A stretch of 64,000 nt of DNA from Nigrospora sphaerica. Taxonomy: Eukaryota > Ascomycota > Sordariomycetes > Amphisphaeriales > Apiosporaceae. The stretch is taken from assembly GCA_018287875.1 (NCBI GenBank), contig JAGVVL010000002.1, forward strand, positions 5,704,001-5,768,000. Reading direction: 5' to 3'. The translations under genes and the position numbers were made by a program. Each line of letters begins with the position of its first letter. Positions within the stretch are counted from its first letter, which is position 1. The notes under the pieces are model-generated. The model had not been told where the DNA came from, did not search any database, and saw nothing but the letters and a program-made list of their open reading frames with translations. Of the stretch, positions 56,093 through 64,000 are shown piece by piece.

Positions 56093-58722
56093 ATGGCGAG
56101 TCTGAGCAGTCTCTATGCCTCTGATGGCCACCGACCCGAGCTCCAGACCAACATGAAGTGAGCATCCCTAGGCTCCTACACGCACGGGACTGCCATCTTA
56201 CTGATTTTTATGCTCTCGGCAGCGTTGACTATGTGATCAACTACCGTGTTCCCCCCGAAGGTACGCAAGGAACTGTCCGAGGCGGGGCGGGGAGGCCCAT
56301 CACCACCAAGTCGTCGCACAACTGACATTTGCGCCGTGCAGCCCAGGCCGAAGCCGAAGCGGGGTACACCCAACTGATCGAAGCCCTCACCCGGGTCGGT
56401 CTCGCCTCCGAGGTCCGCCGCGGCATCGACCACTCCTCCGTTCTGATCTTCGTGAAAGTCGCGTCCGAGAGGTATCTGAAGTCGAGACTCTACACCGAAC
56501 GCGTGCAGGACTGGCTGTATGGGGTCCGAACCAAATCCCCCGACAAAGATGTCGAAAAGGTGTTTCAGGATGAGCCCATCGTCGACGCTGAACGCCTCCG
56601 GCTTGTGTACCTGCTCATGACCAACCCGAAGAACGAAGGCGGCGCCGGCATTACACCCAAGAGGGGCCAGTGGAAGCACGTGGAGTCTATATTTCCGCTG
56701 CACAACCACACCTTCAATCGCCAATGGATCAAGAAATGGAGCAGCCAATACGTCTTGAGTGAGGCCGACGTCGACCAGATCCGCGAGAAATTCGGCGAGA
56801 AGGTTGCCTTCTACTTCGCCTTCCTGCAGTCGTACTTCACCTTTCTCATGTTCCCGGCCGCTTTCGGATTCGGCGCCTGGCTGATTTTGGGCCAATACTC
56901 GTGGCTATACGCCCTCGTCAACTCCCTTTGGAGTGTCGTCTTCTTTGAGTATTGGAAGAAGAAGGAGGTAGACCTCGCCGTTCAATGGGGCGTACGTGGC
57001 GTGTCACGCATTCAGCTCCCCCGTACCCAGTTCAAGTGGGATTACGAGGCTGCAGACCCCGTCACGGGCGAGCCAGTCAAAGTCTATCCGATGAAGAAGC
57101 GACTTCAGACTCAGCTCCTCCAGGTGCCTTTCGCCTTCATCTGCCTCCTCATTCTCGGGGCCCTATACCTGTTCTGCTTCTCCATTGAGATTTTCATTGG
57201 CGAGATCTACAACGGTCCCTTCAAGTCGATACTTGTGAGCCTCTTCTCAATCGACCCCAAAGGAGCTTCGGAGGTGCTGACTACGCCCAGACATTCCTAC
57301 CTACCATCATTCTGACTGCCTTGATACCCACATTGTCTACGGCCCTTGGCAATCTGGCAGGGCGGCTGACCGAGGCGGAGAATTATGACACCCACGACGG
57401 TGAGCATGGCGCTTTTTCTTCCGCATGGGGCAGACAGCTAACTTGCCATAGCTCACGAGGCGGCCTTGACACAGAAGATATTCGTTGTTAACTTCATTAC
57501 CTCGTACACGCCCCTGTTCCTCACGGCCTTTGTCTACATGCCCTTTGGCAACCTCCTAGTACCGTACCTGGATATTTTCAAGGTCACGGCGGAGAAACTC
57601 TCGGCCAACCAGGAGATCACCGCCCAAAGCTTCAGCATCAACCCCGACAGGCTTAAGAAGCAGACCATATACTTTACCGTCACGGCCCAGATCGTCAACT
57701 TCGCCATGGAGACTGTGGTTCCGTATGCGAAACGCAAAGTCTTCAAGAAGGTCAAGGAGGTGCAAGACGAAATGGCGCACAAGAACGAGAAGGGTGGTGT
57801 TGTCCCCGCTGATGCTCCCGAGGAGGCCGATTTCCTGGCGCGCGTCCGCAATGAGGCTGAGTTGGATGTGTACGACGTGGCCGTGGACTATCGGGAGATG
57901 GTTGTCCAATTCGGTATGTGGCATTTTCCAGACCGGCGTTTTTCACTGTAGGTGTTTCAATATCTAACTCGGCGACAGGCTACCTTTCGCTCTTCTCGGC
58001 TATCTGGCCTTTGGCCCCCGTATCCTTCGTCATCAACAACTGGGTGGAGTTGCGAGGCGATGCAATGAAGATCACCCTCAGCAGCCAACGGCCCATCCCG
58101 TGGCGAGCCGACTCCATTGGCCCTTGGCTGAATGCTCTTGGATTTCTGTCTTGGTTCGGTAGCGTCGTCAGCGCCGCCATCGTATACCTGTTTCACTCGG
58201 GGCCAGAGGGGCCAGGCGGCGAACCCTGGGGAATCTCGGCCTGGGCACTCCTGCTCTCCATCCTGTGCGCCGAACACTTGTACCTTGCTGCGCAATTCGT
58301 TGTTAGGTACGCCCTGAACCAGATGGCCAGCCCCGGCCTTGATAAGGAGAGAGCCATACGGTTTCAGATGAGAAGATCTCTGCTCGAGGAGACCTTGGGC
58401 GATGATGCTACCCAAAAGCCGCTCCCAGATATTCCCACTGGCGAAAAGATCACCAGGGCTGCTCTGGAGGAAGAGGCGCGCCAAGCATCGATTCGTGGTC
58501 ATGGAACTCCCGAAGAAGCGTGAGTTCTCCCCAGCTTGGCTCTTGGATCACCCTGGCTAATTAGGGACGAAGATTTTGGCAACGCCAACAGGGTATGGAC
58601 GAGACGATTTCGGTTGGGCGACACCTGATCTCCAAGGTAGGTTTCGCCATCGCACATGGTTCCCAGGCGTCCGTTGCTAATCCGAGCAGATCGTCGAGGC
58701 CAACAAGACAGCCAAGGCTTAG
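56093..58722 (+). CDS. TMEM16/anoctamin-family lipid scramblase
   Basis: Eight exons (56093-56157, 56223-56260, 56342-57234, 57291-57399, 57452-57913, 57979-58519, 58573-58636, 58690-58722) encode 734 aa, almost the length of the structurally known Nectria nhTMEM16. These proteins move phospholipids between leaflets in response to Ca2+. The cytosolic N-terminus (about 1-150) includes VDYVINYRVPPE. About ten membrane segments follow, such as FYFAFLQSYFTFLMFPAAFG, FAFICLLILGALYLFCF, and FLPTIILTALIPTL after intron 3. The TM7 hallmark NNWVELRGDAMK is present. The C-terminal exons give FWQRQQGMDETISVGRHLIS and KIVEANKTAKA, as in fungal homologues. Exons 1-2 and 7-8 are too short to stand out alone; frame and homology support them. 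Confidence 0.93.
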
Positions 58723-59013
58723 GCAACCCCACTTGTTATAATCTAGGAAATGGCCGAAGACTCTCTCGCGTTCCAATTGAGTGCGCATACTGATGGGAAT
58801 TGTGATGGGTACGTTCGTCAACGACTGGCTTGCCCTGGGCCAATCGCTGGTGGGAGGGCATGGCGTTCTTGGTACGATCAGAATCATCCGGAATGACGGG
58901 GTCCAACCTTGGGCATTTCCTTGTTTTTCGCTTTTCAGTTAGGTCTTGCCGCGGCCTTGCAATACACTCCTCTAAACGCACCCACGCCCTTAAAAGGCAA
59001 CTTGAAGTTAAAG
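58723..59013. other. Short convergent spacer
   Basis: About 290 bp between the scramblase and oxidoreductase stops. No gene. Confidence 0.5.
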
Positions 59014-60335
59014 CTAAACCTCGTGAAAGTTTTCCAAAATGTCCCTCAACTGGCTATGGCGTTTTGTAGCATGCTCGAACGTCGGATACTTGGTTTCGTC
59101 CCCAACGGCGAATGCCTCGTACAAGGCGCCAATGTTCCGCGCTGGGAGCTTGATGTCGAGACGCAGATTGGAGTCATACTCGATCGGCTGCACCGTATCG
59201 GTTTGGAAATCGTGGAATTCGATGACGGGGGCGTTCTCCTTGCCGCTGACCTGCAAGCTCGGCCCATCAGCGGCAGTCAAGCGAATCTCGCCCTTTTCAC
59301 CATTTATGGCCCACACCATCGGTGCCTCCCCTTTGAACGGTTGGCCAGTCCGGACCCTTATATGGAGGCTGGCGTTCGGGGCCACTTGTTCTGACGCTGG
59401 TAATAAACCGGCGAAAAAAACCAAATCAGGGACGTTGGACCGGACCGTCTCGATGATGTCGCCACTGGAGGGGTCCTTCACTCGCACGTCGGGCCGCTGC
59501 AGTTGTAAGCTAGACTGTGAAGTGTGAACGTCCCCGAGCACAAACTGGACAAAGTCGAACACTGTTGGACGTCGTGTCAGTACTCGTGTTCAAGGTGCCG
59601 GGCTCTCAGCGGGGGTTTTCCGAAGGAAGGAGACTCACTGTGCCCGAACGCAATGGTGAAGGGGTTTCCACCCACGGCACGATCCGTGAAGTATTTCAAT
59701 CCCGTCGGGACCGTCGCCCTGTCTTTTATGCCGCCAAACGCCCGCACTTCACTACTCAACACTTTGCCGATACGGCCACTTGCTAGCTCGTCGCGCAGCT
59801 TCAAGACGGCGGGCGCGAACCTGCCCTGCAGCCCGATAGCGGTGCGGCCGCCCTTCTCTCGCGCCAGGGTTGTCAGTTCGGCGGCGTGCTCGACGTTGTC
59901 TGCCCTATTACGCCCAGGATCAGCCACGGCTTGATAGAATTTGGAGGAAAGCAGAGGGGGGGGGGGGGGGGGGGAGGACCCTGGGGCCTCCGGGAGAAGC
60001 ACTTACAGAGGCCACTCGACGAAGACGTCTTTGCCCGTGCGGACACTGGGCAGCACGGTCGGGTAGTGCAAGTCGACGCGCGTGGCGCATACGACGAGCT
60101 CGACGTCGGGGTCTGCGGCCAGTGCCTCGGGGTCACCGTACGCTCGCGTCTCGGCATCCAGCCCATAGGCCGCAATGGCGCGCTGGGCCGACGCCGCCGA
60201 GCTGTTGAGGAGTGCTACGATTCGGTATTTTGCCCGGCCCTCGGGCGACAGCAGGTAGGGCAGGTGCGCGTTGGCAGCCCAGCTCGTGGCGGCGCCGGGG
60301 GAAAGGCCGATGATAGCGGTACCAATGGGAGCCAT
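59014..60335 (-). CDS. Gfo/Idh/MocA-family NAD(P)-binding oxidoreductase, Gal80-like
   Basis: Three exons (60335-60007, 59904-59639, 59561-59014) encode 380 aa. The Rossmann start is IGTAIIGLSPGAATSWAANA, followed by ALLNSSAASAQRAIAAYG, VELVVCATRVDLHYPTVLP and TGKDVFVEWPL, which is the position of the usual EKP motif; here EWPL replaces EKPL, so the catalytic Lys is Trp. This substitution is typical of yeast Gal80 and related fungal proteins that bind NAD(P) without clear dehydrogenase activity. The second domain includes GLQGRFAPAVLKLRDELASG and GGNPFTIAFGH|MFDFVQFVLG. Intron 1 contains a 19-base G run (59956-59974). It may be a sugar oxidoreductase or regulatory nucleotide-binding protein; I cannot decide. 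Confidence 0.85.
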
Positions 60336-61183
60336 CGCGTCGGCGGGGAGGGGATGTAATGTTTGGGATTCTAGTTGAGCAATGCTCCTGTAGTCGAAAG
60401 GTGATCGGGATGTTTTGTTTGGTATCGCTTTTGGGGACTGAACGTCAAGCTCGATCAGCGAGCTCTGGCGATTTTTGAAACCAGCAAATACCAGGTAATC
60501 AAGCTGGGTTGTCGCGCAATTACACGGTTCCTAGGTCGCACGAGAACCGCGTGGAGTGATTACAAATTGATGTGCTTACTGACGATAAAGGAGGTCGATT
60601 TCTCAGCACCAGTATGACGTGATAAGGGATTCTGATGAGTTGAGAAGCTGTGTAGAAATGGCAGCCCAAGATAATGACTACAGATTTCAATAGAACATTG
60701 ACCATGAAATGCCAGTACTCACGGAACGAAATAATGATATAGAATCGCGTTTTGCTACCTAAACCAATCTTCAGTATGATTTGCGATAACGAGGCCTAGA
60801 GGCCGGCTGCGTCTGTTCTGCTAAGTCGCGTACTTTTTAGTCGGTCTGGCTTACACAGAGTACGCGCGGAGACGGCTCGAAACAGCATAGAACGAACCAA
60901 TTGGCCAATGGATTGCTTGCGTGCGTCTACCTCCAAATAGGGTCGAAGAAGCCAAATGTCAGATGCTCGATTGACAGACTGTCAAACACAGCAACATGAA
61001 CCTCAGATGCCTCGGACGAGGTCGCTTCCTAGGTAGGATGACGTGGGGCTGGCTGCTGTAGTGGAGGTGGCATAGACAAGCGCTTCGCGCTCGAATTGAG
61101 CTTGACGCGATGAAGCCCACCCACTTCTTTGACTTCATCATCAAGCTCATGATACGCAACCACACAGCGCCCCCATTGACACC
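60336..61183. promoter_or_regulatory. Divergent intergenic region between oxidoreductase and IMP2 genes
   Basis: About 0.85 kb, AT-richer than its neighbours between 60500 and 60800. Short frames only; no gene is supported. Confidence 0.4.
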
Positions 61184-61842
61184 ATGGCGATGAGGGCAGT
61201 TTGGAACCGGCTGGCGCGTTCTTCGTGGGCTCGGCCATTCAGCACGCGGGTGGAGCGGATGCGAGCCAACCCGTGGGTGCGACAGGGCGGCCTCTTCACC
61301 TACTACCTCTTCGCCATGGCCTCGTGCATCCCGGCCGTCATCTTCGTCAATGAGAACCTGTTCATGATCACGAGGATCCGCGGTCCCTCCATGTATCCGC
61401 TCTTCAACCCGGACAGGGACCGCTCGCTGGCCGAGGACGTCGTCTTCCTCTGGAAGTTCAATGCGCAAGAAAAGCTCGAGAGAGGCATGATTGTCAATTT
61501 CTGGTAAGCCTCCCATCCCCTACGTCTTTTCCCGTCAGTCATGGTCTAGAACGGGGGCACAGGAACCCGACGACGCCGGAGGAGACAGCGATCAAACGGG
61601 TCATTGGATTGGAGGGCGACCTCGTCGCCACCAAACCGCCGTATCCCGTCAGCCACGTACGCGTGCCGCCGGGGCATATCTGGGTTGAGGGCGACGGGGA
61701 GCAGACATTGGATAGCAACTACTACGGGCCCATCTCGCGAGGCTTGGTCATCGGCAGGCCCACCCATGTCGTGTGGCCGCCGCATAGAATCGGCAGGGTG
61801 CGATGGGAAGAGCACGCGGCGAGGATCAGGGGCCGGCACTAG
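61184..61842 (+). CDS. imp2: Mitochondrial inner membrane protease subunit 2
   Basis: Two exons (61184-61503, 61563-61842; 59-bp intron) encode 199 aa. Imp2 is a type I signal peptidase that removes sorting signals from proteins of the intermembrane space. The N-terminus is basic and rich in Arg/Ser (residues 1-33). A membrane helix (about 36-55, FTYYLFAMASCIPAVIFV) follows, then the catalytic Ser69 in RGPSMYPLF. The Lys of the dyad is Lys118 in ETAIKRVIGLEGD, read across the intron (VNFW|NPTTPEE). The box VPPGHIWVEGDG and the SNYYGPISRGLVIGRP block complete the family signature. Both catalytic residues are intact and the length is normal. The start at 61184 gives MAMRAVW; Met at residue 3 is an alternative. 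Confidence 0.94.
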
Positions 61843-62486
61843 CAGAGGGCAAGCGAGGCAAGCTATACAAGGTATACGTTGTGGTACCAGGTATACTACC
61901 CGTCCGTGGTTCTGTACAGCCTCAGTGACTCAGCGGCCACGCGGGCCACGAAGAGGGAGCAAAAGCGGACCCGGCCGTCTGCTACCTACCAACCACGGGG
62001 GCACATGACCTGGCACCGAGCTCGAAACGAAACAGACTTGGCAACTTGAGCCTCGCTGTCTAGTTGCCTCCGCACGCGTTATCCACCCTCGGCGGCCTGC
62101 CTACCGGGGAACGCACGGCGCGGGAGGGGGAGGCAGGGAGGTTCTGGAGGCCCAGGGTTCGAGGGCCAGACGCCGGCAGACGGCGAATTGGCGGGCCTGA
62201 CAGACTGACAGACCGGGGGGGCGCCGACGGCCCATGTGGGGCCAGATCTGAGGTAGCCCATATCGAAACGTCCGATAACGTCAAAAAATTAGGATGGAAT
62301 CGGCCTAGAAAGAGACCCGACCTGTCCGGCCATTGACCCGTCTCGATTCCTACGTGCCGCCAAGCTTTCCCTGTCTCGCCTGCCTACATCCCTCCTTTGC
62401 GCCTGACGCAACGCTCATTTCCGACTTCCCGGTCCCTCCTTGTCGTGACCGCCGCGACCAACGCTTTCCCGCCCGTTTGCAGGCAC
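61843..62486. other. Intergenic between IMP2 and carrier genes
   Basis: About 640 bp holding the IMP2 3' UTR and carrier promoter. The last 150 bp is CT-rich. No gene recognised. Confidence 0.45.
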
Positions 62487-63927
62487 ATGTCAGTGGGTGG
62501 TACTCCAGCGCTCGAGTCTCGCAACGCGCCGCCCACCGGCCCGCCCGGGTCTGTCGCCGCTTTCTCGTCGCAGGCGCAACAAGGTTACGGGCATCGGGAA
62601 CACATTCGACCTCGGTCCGACCTCGATACGACCTCTGTCCCTGTCTCAGCGTCGCATGCGCCTGCCCACCACGCCATGAGCCCCAAGGATGGAGACTGGG
62701 AGAGGCGCTCGCCTCTGCTCCAGGTCAGTGCAGCCGCTCGCTTGAGCCGGAGCTGCCCTTGCTTCCCGCCGCGCCTGTTACCGGCTGACCCGTTGCGTGT
62801 GTACAGGTGATGCTGGCTGGAGGCTTGGGCGGCACCACGGGCGACATGATGATGCACTCGCTCGACACCGTCAAGACCCGACAACAAGGCGACCCGCACT
62901 TCCCGTCCAAGTACACGTCGCTGGGTTCTTCCTACTACACCATATGGCGCCAGGAGGGCGTACGGCGCGGCTTGTACGGCGGCTGGCTGCCCGCCATGTT
63001 GGGTTCTTTCCCGGGCACCGTCCTCTTTTTCGGCACCTACGAGTGGAGCAAACAGCAGATGCTGCAACACGGCGTGCAGCCGCACATATCATACTTGACG
63101 GCCGGTACGCGCGCCCCTTGTCCCCGTACGAAGACGAGGAAGAGCAGGACGAGGACCGGGGATGTGAATCGCTGACCCGAGACTCCTTAGGCGCCCTGGG
63201 CGACGTGGCCGCCTCGATAGTATACGTGCCCTCGGAAGTCCTGAAGACGCGGCTGCAGCTTCAGGGACGCTACAATAACCCGTATTTTGACTCGGGCTAC
63301 AACTACCGCGGCACCTTCGATGCGGCCAGGACCATCGTGCGGGCCGAGGGACCCCTCACCCTCTTTCACGGCTACAAAGCGACGCTATACCGCGACCTGC
63401 CGTTCTCGGCGCTGCAGTTCATGTTTTACGAGCAATTCCAGAGCTGGGCAAGGCATTGGAAGAAGAGCCGCGACATCGGCACCCCACTGGAGATCATGAC
63501 GGGCATGGCGGGTGGCGGTCTGGCCGGGGTGATAACCTGCCCCCTCGACGTCGTCAAGACGCGGTTACAAACGCAAATCGAGCCCGCTCCGCCCCCGGCG
63601 GCCAAGGAGCGCACGGCGCCCGTCGACCCCAAGGCCGGCGTCAAGGAGCATACCAAGGGCACGCCCTCGTCGCACCAGCAGCAGAGGCAGATCTCCACCT
63701 CGTCGCCCTACACGCACAAACCCAAACCGGCGGCGGCGACACTGGACACGTCGTCGGTGTTCAAGGGACTCCGGATGATCTACCAGGTGGAAGGAATAGG
63801 GGGCTGGTTTAGGGGTGTCGGTCCCCGCGGCGTCTGGACCAGCGTGCAAAGCGGCTGCATGTTCTTTCTTTACCAGACCATATTGCGGCGCCTTGAGGGC
63901 TGGTTTCCAGCCGAGGCGTCCCTCTAA
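62487..63927 (+). CDS. Mitochondrial carrier family (SLC25) protein, Mme1/Ymr166c-like
   Basis: Three exons (62487-62723, 62807-63104, 63191-63927) encode 423 aa. The three carrier repeats each show the PX[DE]XX[KR] type signature: HSLDTVKTR in repeat 1 (variant, Ser for Pro), VPSEVLKTRLQLQG in repeat 2 and CPLDVVKTRLQTQ in repeat 3. The matrix loops end in GLYGGWLPAMLG, LFHGYKATLYRDLPFSALQF and WFRGVGPRGVWTSVQSG. Residues 1-78 form a disordered N-terminal extension, and a Lys/Pro/Ser-rich insert of about 60 residues sits in repeat 3. The spacing LAGGLGGTTGDMMMHSLDTV is close to the yeast Ymr166c group, reported as a magnesium exporter; substrate here is inferred from resemblance only. Inner mitochondrial membrane. 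The start Met at 62487 is the first in-frame after the leader. Confidence 0.9.
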
Positions 63928-64000
63928 GCGTCCGCCCCAAACGAAGCCGGGCGGGGTCGAGGGCGCAGCGCAAGGGCTGTACGACTATGTGTACACTACC

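Noticed and set aside
60959..61516. 185-codon minus-strand frame
   Set aside because: Antisense of IMP2 exon 1; no independent signal.
1..64000. CRISPR arrays, rRNA genes, intact transposases or viral genes
   Set aside because: No spaced direct repeats, rRNA motifs or element-encoded proteins were seen on either strand, as expected for ordinary fungal chromosomal DNA.

Overview
The window is nuclear DNA of a filamentous ascomycete (Pezizomycotina, most likely a Sordariomycete). Coding DNA is GC-rich. Introns are mostly 50-110 bp with GTAAGT-like donors, CTAAC/CTGAC branch points and CAG/TAG acceptors. The gene set is typical of the group: quinate repressor-like protein, Zn2Cys6 regulator, GH16 glucanase, nhTMEM16-type scramblase, acuJ-type carnitine acetyltransferase. 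There are no rRNA genes, CRISPR arrays, intact transposons or convincing tRNA genes. I rebuilt exon structures by hand; every junction quoted keeps the reading frame and follows GT-AG.

Layout. 1-547: 5' part of the NEDD8 E1 regulatory subunit (ULA1), running off the left edge. 2029-5759: a large fusion enzyme (2H phosphoesterase + EEP nuclease + poly(A)-polymerase-type nucleotidyltransferase + MJ1316 domain), the strongest candidate here for an unusual RNA-processing or RNA-repair system. 6032-6877: a truncated Delta-12 fatty acid desaturase relic. 7669-16179: a conserved fungal protein, a Zn2Cys6 factor, a QutR-like repressor and another conserved protein. 16180-21294: 5.1 kb with no recognisable gene. 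21295-24818: BUD13/Cwc26 and TFIIF alpha, convergent. 26561-33839: a non-canonical terminal nucleotidyltransferase with a split palm, then an OTU-like protease with a disordered N-terminus carrying five TQT motifs. 34581-44200: PRPP synthetase with insertion, Asteroid-type nuclease, Mak32-like PfkB protein, cyclase-associated protein. 44803-53782: dual-targeted carnitine acetyltransferase, a seven-exon GH16 glucanase, a decayed secreted-protein gene and a small secreted protein. 54135-63927: metallophosphoesterase, TMEM16 scramblase, Gal80-like oxidoreductase, IMP2 protease and a mitochondrial carrier.

How they work together. There is no secondary-metabolite cluster or operon-like unit. Most genes are housekeeping and unrelated to their neighbours. 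Several RNA-end or nucleic-acid enzymes occur in the window (the fusion enzyme, the terminal nucleotidyltransferase, the Asteroid nuclease) but not adjacently, so I draw no functional link from position. Degenerating genes lie in accessory stretches (6.0-6.9 kb, 50.9-51.6 kb), next to long gene-poor regions.
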